NCBI GenBank assembly: GCA_964412395.1
Contig: CAYPOY010000039.1
Coordinates: forward strand, 1-23,886
From: CAYPOY01 sp964412395
GTDB lineage: Bacteria; Chloroflexota; Anaerolineae; B4-G1
DNA length: 23,886 nucleotides
Direction of reading: 5' to 3'
Under the pieces are notes generated by a model. The model saw only the letters and a program-made list of their open reading frames with translations, did not search any database and was not told the DNA's origin. Made by a program: the position numbers and the translations under genes. Below, in pieces: positions 1-6,765 of this stretch; the first letter of the stretch is position 1; the number at the start of each line of letters is the position of its first letter.

Positions 1-568
1 GGTGGTTGTGGACGGCGATTATCGCGGCGGCATACGCCTGGGCCGCCCGCAGCATTATCTTGCGGATGGAGGGTTGCGTTCTGGCTACGTCACCTTCGTC
101 AACATCCACGACGTCCAGCACGCTGTTGCGCCGGTCCAGCAGCACCACCTTGAACGCCTCGTGCTTCAAGTCGCGCAACAGGGGCATCAGGTAATCGGCC
201 ACGTCGGACGAGGAATGGATGGGGCCTTCTAACGCCCGCTCCTCGCTCATCATCCGCCGGCCCAGTTCCACCGCCGCCTTGATCTGCGCGACTTTGGCGG
301 TGCTCAACCCCTTAATCTCGTGTAACTCGGCCGGGTCGCAGGCACTGATGGCGCGCAGCGTCTTGAACTTGCGCATCAGTTCGCGGCCCAGGTCCACGGC
401 GCTGGAACCTTTCACCCCGATGCGGATCAAGATAGCCAGCAATTCGGCATTGCTCAGAGTGTGGGCGCCGTACTTGAGCAACTTCTCACGAGGACGATCC
501 TCTTCTGGCCAGTTGAGGATAGCGCGTTCGTAGACTTTTTTCACTGGGGAGATGTGCCAAAGTAACAT
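1..568 (-). CDS. radC: RadC family JAB/MPN-domain protein, 3' end cut by window edge
   Basis: The visible 189 residues match the RadC (UPF0758) family. An N-terminal helix-hairpin-helix region (IKGLSTAKVAQIKAAVELG) is followed by the JAB domain with VVLLDRRNSVLDVVDVDEG. The window ends at AVHNH, the start of the family metal-binding motif HNHPSGD, so about 35-40 C-terminal residues lie outside. The start is the ATG at 568, reading MLLWHISPVKK. It lies 13 bases after the stop of the molybdenum hydroxylase large subunit, in a heptamer-repeat spacer with no clear ribosome binding site. RadC proteins are DNA-metabolism-associated and often sit in mobile or accessory regions; the biochemical role is unsettled. 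Family assignment is firm, the physiological role is not. Confidence 0.93.
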   Translation of the reverse strand, partial: MLLWHISPVKKVYERAILNWPEEDRPREKLLKYGAHTLSNAELLAILIRIGVKGSSAVDLGRELMRKFKTLRAISACDPAELHEIKGLSTAKVAQIKAAVELGRRMMSEERALEGPIHSSSDVADYLMPLLRDLKHEAFKVVLLDRRNSVLDVVDVDEGDVARTQPSIRKIMLRAAQAYAAAIIAVHNH

Positions 569-570
569 AA

Positions 571-649
571 TGCGTGATGCGTCAAACGTGAAACGTGATG
601 CGTGAAATCTTGCTTTCTGCCCCTTGTTTCCTACTTCTTGCTTCCTGCC
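571..649. repeat. Degenerate heptamer spacer array, partly coding
   Basis: Bases 571-608 repeat a gtgatgc/gtcaaac-like 7-base unit. Bases 609-649 continue as a cttcctg/cttgctt-like array. From 582 upward it is translated on the minus strand as the last roughly 22 residues of the hydroxylase large subunit. The same unit types recur in other spacers of this window. Confidence 0.75.
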
Positions 650-2984
650 CTGCGCGGTCCAGCGCCGCCAGCACCCTCTCCGGCGTCAGCGGCAGGTCGT
701 GGATGCGCGTGCCGATGGCGTCGGCGACGGCGTTAGCGACCGCTGGCGCGGCTGGCGTGAGCGACGGCTCGCCGATACCCTTGGCACCGAATGGCCCTAC
801 ACCTGTCCCCGACTCCAGGATGATCGCCTCGGTCGTGGGGATGTCGCGCGATGTGGGGATCAGGTACTCGGAGAGCGACGGCGTCTGGATCACCCCGTTC
901 TTGACCACCACATCCTCCATCAGCGCGTAGCCCAGCCCCTGGGCGCTGCCGCCCTGGATCTGTCCCTCGACGGCGACCGGGTTGATGGCCCGGCCCACGT
1001 CGTGGCAGGCGACGCTCTTCAGCAAGGTGATCTCGCCTGTCTCGGTATCCACCGCGACCTCGACGGCCTGCGCGCCAAAGGTAAAGTCGGGGAAGATGTC
1101 CCCCTGGAGGTTCTCCGGATCGAGTTTCGCGCTGAAGGGCGCTCTGAACAGATACAGGTTCGAGAGCGGCAACCCCTCCGCGGCGCACATGGCAACCAGT
1201 TCCGCCAATGGAAGCGAGTTCTCCGGATCGCTCTTGACGAACACCACCCCATCCGCCAGGTCCAGGTCCTCAGGCTGCTCCTCGAAGTGCTTGGAGGCGC
1301 GGTCGAGCAGAACCTCGCGGACCTTGCTCGCGGCCTTGAGGACGGCGTTGCCCGACATGTATAGTTGACGGGTGGCGGTCGTCGTGCCCGCTAGCGGCGT
1401 CAACGCCGAGTCAGTGCTGTAGATCGTCATGTCCTCCAGCGGCACCCCCAACACTTCAGCGGCGATCTGGCACAGGCTGTTCACCTGGCCGGCCCCCAGG
1501 TCGGGCACGCCGCAGCGGATCACCACGCTGCCATCCAGTTCGACGCCGACCCAGGCGCGAGAGGTGTCGTGGAACCAGGTGATCCGTCCGTAACTCTGCA
1601 TGGTGGAGGCAAAGCCCTGCCCCACTTTGATTGACCCAGAAACCAGGTTTTTTCCGAAAAACCTGGTTTCTTTCTCACCCAGCGCCTCCAGTACCCGCGT
1701 GGCCGTCTCCTCCAGCCAGACGGCGCTCTTGATCTCCTGCCCGGTAGCGTTCCGGTCGCCTGTCCTCAGGTAGTTGACGCGGCGTACCTCCAGCGGGTCC
1801 AGTCCCAGCGCTTTGGCGACCTCGTCCATCTGCTGCTCGTAGGCTACAGCGGCCTGCGCAGCGCCGAAGCCACGGAAGGCACTGGTGAAGGGGTTGTTGG
1901 TGGCGACGGCCACGCTGTCCACGCGGAGGTTGTTCACGCGATAGGGACCACACGATGCACCCGTGGCGTAGAGCAACACGTAGGGGCTCAAATAGGGGTA
2001 GGCCCCGGAGTTTGAGACCATCTTGATCTCAGCGGCGGTGATGCGACCGTTTCTCTTAACGCCGGTGCGATGGGTGATGATGAAAGGGTGGCGCTTGGAG
2101 TGCGCCTGTATGGACTCCTCGCGCGTGTACGCCAACCGTACAGGACGGCGCGTGTGCCTGGCCAGCAACGCCAGGAAGATCTCAACGGTGATGTCCTCTT
2201 TGCCGCCGAAGCCACCGCCCAGCATGGTGCCCTGGATATGGATCTTGTTGTGCGGGACGCCCACTGCCCTGGCGATGCTGCGGAAGTGCTCCACCACCTG
2301 GGTGCAGACGCGGATGTTGACCACACCTCGTCCGTCTACCCAGGCCACGCCAGCCTCCGGCTCGATGTAGGCGTGATCAATGAAGGGCACGCGGAAGGTA
2401 TTCTCCACGATCACATCCGCCGCAGCGAAACCGGCCTCCACGTCCCCCTTGTTGATCTTCCAGCGGGCCACGATGTTATCCGATCCGTGGACCACGGGCG
2501 CGCCAGGCTTCATCGCCTCCAGGGGATCGAACACGCCCGGCAGCGGCTCGTACTCGATCTCGATCAACTCCAGTGCGCGCTCCGCGATGGCCAGTGTCTC
2601 CGCCGCCACCAGCGCGATGGGCTCACCCACGAAGCGCACAACGTCGGAGGCCAGCACTGGCGCGTCCGAACCGGCGCGGCGCTTCTGCCCGGTCTGTCCA
2701 GGCATATCCGTGACCAGTTTGGCGTCTGGCAGATCTTCGGACGTCAGGATGCAGACCACGCCGGGTAACTCCCGCGCCTTGCTCACATCCAGTCGCTTGA
2801 TACGCGCCGAAGGCTCGGCGCTGCGAAACACCTTGGCGTGGAGCATATTCGGCATCGAGAAGTCACCGGCGTAGACGGTAGCGCCCACCGTCTTGCCCAG
2901 CGCGTCCACCCGACGCAGCGGTTTGCCCACCGTGCGCAGCTCGGGCAACTCAACGGGGGGTAGTGGTTTGGGGGAGTACTTCAT
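582..2984 (-). CDS. Xanthine dehydrogenase-type molybdenum hydroxylase, large (Mo-cofactor) subunit, set A
   Basis: An 800-residue protein of the CoxL/XdhA family, which hydroxylates aromatic N-heterocycles or aldehydes at a molybdopterin-cytosine-dinucleotide site. It holds the aldehyde oxidase a/b hammerhead domain (about 18-150) and the Mo-binding domain. It keeps GGGFGGKE with Glu263, AFRGFG with Arg371, and GIGE with Glu739. These correspond to bovine xanthine oxidase Glu802, Arg880 and Glu1261, so a purine-type substrate is plausible. The CO dehydrogenase AYRCSFR loop is absent. The start is ATG 2984, preceded by AGGAGG seven bases upstream; an in-frame extension to 3104 only translates repeat DNA. 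Residues 437-451 are encoded by a 15-bp palindrome, and about 22 C-terminal residues come from spacer repeats. It is the last gene of set A, after the FAD, 2Fe-2S and four-helix-bundle genes. Confidence 0.93.
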   Translation of the reverse strand: MKYSPKPLPPVELPELRTVGKPLRRVDALGKTVGATVYAGDFSMPNMLHAKVFRSAEPSARIKRLDVSKARELPGVVCILTSEDLPDAKLVTDMPGQTGQKRRAGSDAPVLASDVVRFVGEPIALVAAETLAIAERALELIEIEYEPLPGVFDPLEAMKPGAPVVHGSDNIVARWKINKGDVEAGFAAADVIVENTFRVPFIDHAYIEPEAGVAWVDGRGVVNIRVCTQVVEHFRSIARAVGVPHNKIHIQGTMLGGGFGGKEDITVEIFLALLARHTRRPVRLAYTREESIQAHSKRHPFIITHRTGVKRNGRITAAEIKMVSNSGAYPYLSPYVLLYATGASCGPYRVNNLRVDSVAVATNNPFTSAFRGFGAAQAAVAYEQQMDEVAKALGLDPLEVRRVNYLRTGDRNATGQEIKSAVWLEETATRVLEALGEKETRFFGKNLVSGSIKVGQGFASTMQSYGRITWFHDTSRAWVGVELDGSVVIRCGVPDLGAGQVNSLCQIAAEVLGVPLEDMTIYSTDSALTPLAGTTTATRQLYMSGNAVLKAASKVREVLLDRASKHFEEQPEDLDLADGVVFVKSDPENSLPLAELVAMCAAEGLPLSNLYLFRAPFSAKLDPENLQGDIFPDFTFGAQAVEVAVDTETGEITLLKSVACHDVGRAINPVAVEGQIQGGSAQGLGYALMEDVVVKNGVIQTPSLSEYLIPTSRDIPTTEAIILESGTGVGPFGAKGIGEPSLTPAAPAVANAVADAIGTRIHDLPLTPERVLAALDRAGQEARSRKQGAESKISRITFHV
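1638..1671. repeat. Perfect 15-bp palindrome with 4-base loop inside the set A large-subunit gene
   Basis: Left arm 1638-1652, loop 1653-1656 (tccg), right arm 1657-1671; all 15 pairs match. It is translated on the minus strand as KETRFFGKNLVS. It has the same architecture as 6201-6234, with one compensated base-pair difference. Confidence 0.9.
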
Positions 2985-3002
2985 AATGCACCTCCTATAA
3001 TG

Positions 3003-3062
3003 AGTTAGCGAGTCGGCGAGTCGCTCATTCGCTGATTCGCTGATTCGCTCAGTCGGCAAGTT
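3003..3062. repeat. Degenerate octamer array downstream of the four-helix-bundle gene
   Basis: Tandem 8-base units of the gattcgct / gagtcggc type. It runs from the end of the four-helix-bundle gene to near the ribosome binding site of the set A large subunit. It matches the array at 3472-3578, so the small gene is bracketed by the same repeat. Confidence 0.85.
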
Positions 3063-3459
3063 GGCGAGAGCGTTGGCGGGCGAGTTCAGTGACCAGCAGT
3101 GCAATCACCTCATCGGCCAAAGCGAGACGGTGTTCGAACACTTCGGCTGAGAGAAGCTTTCTGGCACGCCAATACCAGCCTTTGCTCTCGCGTGCAGAAC
3201 CGATGGACACTGTGAAAAACCAATTCCGCTGCTTGCCGTAGCCACGTCCGTGTCCCTCTTCGATGTTGGCGCTGATGGAGCCAGCGCTGCGGATCACCTG
3301 TTCCTCTATGGCCCTCCCACGCCTGTCGTGTGCCAGCCTTTCACAATCTTCCCAGACCAGGTCATAGAAGAACAACGCCTTGCGATAGCCCAAGAGCTGC
3401 CACACCGGTTCTCTCTTCACCCGCTCGTGGACTCCGGCCTCCCACTCCTCGTACGTCAC
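3049..3459 (-). CDS. Four-helix bundle protein, 23S rRNA intervening-sequence (S23/Avd-like) family
   Basis: A 136-residue protein recognised as the TIGR02436-type four-helix bundle family. Diagnostic stretches are YRKALFFYDLVWEDCERL, EEQVIRSAGSISANIEEG and GRGYGKQRNWFFTVSIGSA. Family members occur inside 23S rRNA intervening sequences and, as Avd, in diversity-generating retroelements; most free-standing copies have no known role. I chose the GTG start at 3459 (reading MTYEEWEAGV) because GAGGAG lies seven bases upstream. The in-frame ATG at 3534 would add only repeat-encoded residues. The last three residues (LAD) also come from repeat DNA. It splits the 2Fe-2S and Mo subunit genes of set A and is flanked on both sides by the same octamer array. 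It is unlikely to be part of the enzyme. Confidence 0.85.
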   Translation of the reverse strand: MTYEEWEAGVHERVKREPVWQLLGYRKALFFYDLVWEDCERLAHDRRGRAIEEQVIRSAGSISANIEEGHGRGYGKQRNWFFTVSIGSARESKGWYWRARKLLSAEVFEHRLALADEVIALLVTELARQRSRQLAD

Positions 3460-3471
3460 TCGCACTCTCCT

Positions 3472-3578
3472 CGCCGATTCAGTGAGTCGGCGAGTCAGCG
3501 ATTCGCTGATTCGCTCACTCGCTGATTCGCTCATTCCCTCATTCGCTGATTCGCTGATTCGCTGATTCGCTCATCCTC
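3472..3578. repeat. Degenerate octamer array upstream of the four-helix-bundle gene
   Basis: About twelve 8-base units of the gattcgct type with variants such as gagtcagc and cactcgct. Its left part lies between genes. Its right part (3539-3578) is translated as the MSESANQRISE tail of the set A 2Fe-2S subunit. Confidence 0.88.
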
Positions 3579-4033
3579 TCCGCTGCCATCTGGATTGCTT
3601 TGATGATCTGTCCATAGCCGGTACAGCGGCACAGGTTACCTGAAATGGCTTCACGGATCTCATCCTCAGTGGGGTGGGGGTTACGGTCCAGCAGCGCCTT
3701 GGCCGCGATGATCATACCCGGTGTGCAGTAGCCGCATTGTGCGGCGCCAGCGTCGGCAAAGGATTCCTGCAGTGGGTGGGGATTGTCTAGCGTTCCCAGG
3801 CCTGCATTCGTGAGGACCTCCGCACCGTCCGCCTGCCAGGCCAGGACGAGGCAACTGTTGACCGCCTTACCGTTCAAAAGCACGGCGCACGCGCCGCAAT
3901 CCCCTTTCTCACAACCGTTCTTGACGTCGGTATAACCTAGATCGCGCAGGGCCTGGAGCAGGGTTACGTTGGGAGCCAGCGCGACGTAGTGCTTGCGTCT
4001 GTTCACGTTAAGTGTTACGATCTTTGGTTGCAT
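3539..4033 (-). CDS. Molybdenum hydroxylase 2Fe-2S subunit, set A (CoxS/XdhC-like)
   Basis: A 164-residue small subunit carrying two [2Fe-2S] clusters that pass electrons from the Mo site to FAD. The plant-ferredoxin-type cluster is held by Cys41, Cys46, Cys49 and Cys61 (GCEKGDCGAC then NSC). The second is held by Cys100, Cys103, Cys135 and Cys137 (CGYCTPG and CRCTGY). The start ATG 4033 has AGGAGG about six bases upstream. The domain ends near IQMAAER; the final MSESANQRISE is translated octamer repeat. It lies 48 bases after the FAD subunit. The large subunit follows only after an inserted four-helix-bundle gene. Family is certain; substrate is set by the large subunit. Confidence 0.96.
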   Translation of the reverse strand: MQPKIVTLNVNRRKHYVALAPNVTLLQALRDLGYTDVKNGCEKGDCGACAVLLNGKAVNSCLVLAWQADGAEVLTNAGLGTLDNPHPLQESFADAGAAQCGYCTPGMIIAAKALLDRNPHPTEDEIREAISGNLCRCTGYGQIIKAIQMAAERMSESANQRISE

Positions 4034-4045
4034 CGTTTTCCTCCT

Positions 4046-4081
4046 GAATAAGGGAGTAGGAAGTAAGAAGTAGGGAGTAGG
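4046..4081. repeat. Degenerate heptamer spacer (agtaggr type)
   Basis: Five or so 7-base units (agtagga, agtaaga, agtaggg) fill the gap between the set A FAD and 2Fe-2S genes. The same unit recurs at 15091-15115. Confidence 0.75.
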
Positions 4082-4984
4082 TTATCGGCGGCGTTCGGTG
4101 CTGACGATGAGACGGCGCACGAGCACCTCCACCACCCGCTGGCGATAGGCCGCCGAGCCCCGGATATCGTCAATGGGGGCAGCACTCTCAGCGGATAGAT
4201 GCGCCGCCTCGGCGATGATTTCTGGCGTCAGGGGCTGACCGCGCAACACCTCCTCGGCCGCGTGGGCGCGGATGGGGCGCGGGGCCACAGCACCCAGGGC
4301 GATGCGCGCCTGCTGACAGTAGACCTCTCCCCCGCCCCCTCCCCGATGCGGAGAGGGGAGTCCGCTCCCGTTGCCCTCCACCATCACGGCGACGCTCAGC
4401 ACGGAGATGGCGTCAGCCTTGCGCAGTGCCAGTTTGTGGAAGGCGCCGATGCTGTGGGGCGAAGACACCGGCCAGCGAACTGCCGCCAACAACTCATCCG
4501 GACGGCGAATCGTCTCACGCACACCAGTTATGAAATCCTCCAGCGGCACGCGGCGGCTTCCCTCCTTGCTCATCAGCTCGACCTCCGCGTCCAGCACGAG
4601 CAAGGGAGGAGCTGTGTCCGCCGCTGGCGAGGCATACACCAGGTTGCCTCCTAGCGTGGCCCGATTGCGCACCAGCGGGTTGGCGAAGACAGCAGCTCCA
4701 TCCCTCAGGACGGAAGCCTGCTGGGCGATTATAGGACTTTCCAACAGCTCGGCGATGGTCACCCCGCCGCCCACGACCACGTGCCCGTCCTCCTGGCGGA
4801 TAGCGTGCAATTCGCTCAGCCCCGCCAGGTCCATCAGCACGCCGGGACGGCGAAGGCCGCCGCGCATGTCCACGAGCAGGCTCGTGCCGCCGGCCAGCGG
4901 CGTGACATCGGGCGCGCCTTCGGCCAGCATATCGAGGGCCTCCGGCAGCGTCTGTGGCATCAAGAGTTCAAATTCTGGTAGCAT
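4082..4984 (-). CDS. Molybdenum hydroxylase FAD-binding subunit, set A (CoxM/XdhB-like)
   Basis: A 300-residue medium subunit of the FAD_binding_5 / CO_deh_flav_C type. FAD contacts are visible in PLAGGTSLLVDM (residues 29-40) and in ATLGGNLVYASPAADTAP (109-126). It accepts electrons from the 2Fe-2S subunit. The start ATG 4984 is preceded by GGGAGG about six bases upstream. Residues about 207-221 (SGLPSPHRGGGGGEV) interrupt the C-terminal domain and are encoded by a GC-rich inverted-repeat element. The same kind of element lies in two set B genes. It is the first gene of set A and follows an isochorismatase remnant. Confidence 0.95.
   Translation of the reverse strand: MLPEFELLMPQTLPEALDMLAEGAPDVTPLAGGTSLLVDMRGGLRRPGVLMDLAGLSELHAIRQEDGHVVVGGGVTIAELLESPIIAQQASVLRDGAAVFANPLVRNRATLGGNLVYASPAADTAPPLLVLDAEVELMSKEGSRRVPLEDFITGVRETIRRPDELLAAVRWPVSSPHSIGAFHKLALRKADAISVLSVAVMVEGNGSGLPSPHRGGGGGEVYCQQARIALGAVAPRPIRAHAAEEVLRGQPLTPEIIAEAAHLSAESAAPIDDIRGSAAYRQRVVEVLVRRLIVSTERRR
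4322..4366. repeat. GC-rich inverted-repeat element inserted in frame (copy 1)
   Basis: A C-run/G-run element with arms such as ctcccc and ggggag around a short gatgcggaga centre. It is translated on the minus strand as SGLPSPHRGGGGGEV. It is similar to 6089-6127 in the same orientation and to 7720-7776 in the opposite one. Confidence 0.75.
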
Positions 4985-5008
4985 TGGTCCCTCCCTTCTA
5001 CGGTTAGA

Positions 5009-5185
5009 TCAATCCGCATCAAATCCGATCTCACTCGCTTCTTTCAATTCGGCGAACCAGCCACCCAACACGTCATTGTGATGTGCAATAATCTGCGGCG
5101 CAGTGAGATGGTCCATGTTCCAGGTGCTGTGCGCGTCCTTGACCAACGTCACGTCGTAGCCCAGGCTGTACGCACAACGCAGCAT
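5009..5185 (-). pseudogene. Isochorismatase/cysteine-hydrolase family gene, C-terminal remnant
   Basis: The minus frame from ATG 5185 to TGA 5009 gives 58 residues. They match the C-terminal part of isochorismatase-like cysteine hydrolases: CAYSLGYDVTLVKDAHSTW then LTAPQIIAHHND. The N-terminal two thirds, including the catalytic Asp, Lys and Cys, are missing. An in-frame TGA overlapping 5191-5194 closes the frame upstream. An ATG at 5195 overlaps the stop of the upstream fused subunit as ATGA, and reads three codons (MSN) in another phase before the remnant. The simplest reading is that a full gene began there and lost its core. Family members hydrolyse amides and ureides, which would fit this cluster. 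It is almost certainly non-functional. Confidence 0.78.
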
Positions 5186-5191
5186 TGTTAC

Positions 5192-6715
5192 TCATAGGTG
5201 CACTCCTTCCCGGCCGCAACTCATCACCGCACGCACGATGCTGGCGAAACCAGTGCAGCGGCAACGATTCCCCTTCAGGTGATCCCGTATCTCATCCTCC
5301 GTGGGAGATGGGTTTTCGCTCAGCAGACTCTTGGTCATCATCAGCATGCCCGGCGTGCAGTACCCGCACTGGAAGGCACTGTGCTCGATGAATGCTTCCT
5401 GCAACGGGTCCAGTTCTCCATCCGGGCCTTGCAACCCCTCGACGGTCAGAACCTCACTCCCGTCGGCCGCAATGGCCAGCACCAGGCATGAGAGCACCGG
5501 TTTGCCGTCCATCAAAACGGTGCACGCGCCACACTCGCCGATGCCGCAGCCATACTTGGCGCCGGTCAACTCCAGCCGCTCGCGCAGCACGTTCAGTAGC
5601 AGTTCGTTGGGCTTGACCCAGAGCCGATGTTTTACCCCGTTCACTGTCAGTTCAATTTCGTGATGCGTGATGCGTGATGCGTGATGCGTCAAATGTGTTG
5701 CGTGTTGCGTATTGTGTGATACCTTTCGCCGGCTCGCTGACTCGCTGACTCGCTGACTCGTTTCCCCTGCGCGCTCCCACGCCACACGTAACACGTCGTG
5801 AGTCATCGCCTTCATGACCTCTCGCCGATACCAGGCGGTGGAGCGCACGTCGTCTATCGGGGCGATCTCCTCCGATGCGACCCAGCCTGCCTCAAGCGCC
5901 AACTCCGCGCTGAAGGGCTGACCAGCGAGCATCGCCTCGGCTTTTCTGGCACGCAACACTGTAGGCCCGACCGACCCCAGGGCTAGCCGGCAATGGATGA
6001 CGCGGTCTCCCTCTCGCACCAGCACTGCCGCCACGCTCGCCTTCGCCAGGTCAGCGGTCACACGCGACACCTTGATGAACGCGCTGCCGACCCCTCCCCC
6101 GGCCTCTCCCCTACGAGGGGAGGGGAGCGTGACCGCGACGAGCAGTTCGCCTTCCCGCAAGGCTGTCTTGCCTGGCCCGACCAGAAACTCTTCGACCGGT
6201 AGAAACCGGGTTTTTTCTGAAAAACCCGGTTTCTTACCGTCGGGGCCAACTAGCACAAGTTGCGCGTCAAACGCCATCAGCGCCGGCACCGTGTCGGACG
6301 AGGGCGAGCCGTTGCACAGATTTCCGCCGATGGTGCCCATCATCTGGATCTGGGTGGAGCCAAACGCTGCGCAGGCATCGGCCAGCGCCGTATAGTCGGC
6401 CTGGATCTGTGGCGCGTTGCGGACTGCGCGGATCGTGGTAAGGGCACCCACGCGCAAACCGCCGTCCTGTAGGCCGATTCCGTCCAGCCCTGGCACCTTG
6501 CTGATGTTGACCACATACTCCGGCGCCATCCGTTCCATCTTCATTTGGACGAGCAGGTAAGTGCCGCCCGCGAACACCTGGGCGCGGTCGCCGTACTCGC
6601 TCAGCAGCGAGACCGCCTCTTCCAACGACGACGGCTCCAGATATTCGAACTCTTGCACCAGGATGTGAGAATTGGTAAACTGGTGAATTGGTAAATTGGT
6701 AGATTGGTCACTCAT
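5192..6715 (-). CDS. Fused FAD-binding and 2Fe-2S subunit of molybdenum hydroxylase, set B
   Basis: A 507-residue protein joining two normally separate subunits. Residues about 20-315 are the FAD subunit (VFAGGTYLLVQM; GTIGGNLCNGSPSSDTVP). Residues about 354-507 are the 2Fe-2S subunit, with clusters on Cys390, Cys395, Cys398, Cys410 and Cys450, Cys453, Cys485, Cys487. The 318-353 linker is translated spacer repeat, both octamer (QRVSESASRR) and heptamer (HATHLTHHASRITHH). The first 19 residues also come from repeats. Two palindromic elements encode 161-173 and 197-209. ATG 6715 overlaps the large-subunit stop as ATGA with GAGGG upstream, which supports this start and translational coupling. 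The order FAD then Fe-S differs from the Fe-S then FAD order of eukaryotic xanthine dehydrogenase. Confidence 0.93.
   Translation of the reverse strand: MSDQSTNLPIHQFTNSHILVQEFEYLEPSSLEEAVSLLSEYGDRAQVFAGGTYLLVQMKMERMAPEYVVNISKVPGLDGIGLQDGGLRVGALTTIRAVRNAPQIQADYTALADACAAFGSTQIQMMGTIGGNLCNGSPSSDTVPALMAFDAQLVLVGPDGKKPGFSEKTRFLPVEEFLVGPGKTALREGELLVAVTLPSPRRGEAGGGVGSAFIKVSRVTADLAKASVAAVLVREGDRVIHCRLALGSVGPTVLRARKAEAMLAGQPFSAELALEAGWVASEEIAPIDDVRSTAWYRREVMKAMTHDVLRVAWERAGETSQRVSESASRRKVSHNTQHATHLTHHASRITHHEIELTVNGVKHRLWVKPNELLLNVLRERLELTGAKYGCGIGECGACTVLMDGKPVLSCLVLAIAADGSEVLTVEGLQGPDGELDPLQEAFIEHSAFQCGYCTPGMLMMTKSLLSENPSPTEDEIRDHLKGNRCRCTGFASIVRAVMSCGREGVHL
5657..5764. repeat. Two spacer arrays captured as a protein linker
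   Basis: Bases 5657-5720 carry gatgcgt-type 7-base units and bases 5725-5764 carry ctgactcg-type 8-base units. The whole stretch is open on the minus strand and joins the FAD and 2Fe-2S domains. Length 108 bases keeps the frame. Confidence 0.88.
6089..6127. repeat. GC-rich inverted-repeat element inserted in frame (copy 2)
   Basis: Arms around the centre ctacgag (cctctcccct and aggggaggg). Translated on the minus strand as LPSPRRGEAGGGV within the FAD domain of the fused subunit. Confidence 0.78.
6201..6234. repeat. Perfect 15-bp palindrome with 4-base loop inside the fused subunit gene
   Basis: Left arm 6201-6215, loop 6216-6219 (tctg), right arm 6220-6234, all 15 pairs matching. Flanking cggt and accg nearly extend the stem. 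Translated on the minus strand as KKPGFSEKTRFLP. It is a sibling of 1638-1671, read in another frame. Confidence 0.9.
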
Positions 6716-6765
6716 ACATTCCCTCGCTCATTCACTGACTCGCTGAATCGCTGAATCGCTTCCAG
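6662..6765. repeat. Two adjacent octamer arrays at the set B gene junction
   Basis: Bases 6671-6710 repeat attggtaa-type units and encode the N-terminus of the fused subunit (TNLPIHQFTN). Bases 6718-6765 repeat cgctgaat/cattcact-type units and encode the C-terminus of the large subunit (FSESVNERG). Only the ATGA junction lies between them. Confidence 0.82.

Noticed and set aside
624..1364. Long plus-strand open frame opposite the set A large subunit
   Set aside because: Shadow frame of a GC-rich gene; Arg/Gly/His-rich with no recognisable domain. Same for 2070-2768 and 20692-21426.
582..2984. CO dehydrogenase (form I coxL)
   Set aside because: The AYRCSFR active-site loop is absent; GGGFGGKE, AFRGFG and GIGE point to xanthine dehydrogenase-type enzymes.
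3472..3578. CRISPR array
   Set aside because: Units are 8 bases, directly tandem and without spacers; no cas genes.
5073..5264. 63-residue minus-strand frame over the isochorismatase remnant
   Set aside because: It reads the remnant in the wrong phase; the homologous residues are in the frame starting at 5185.
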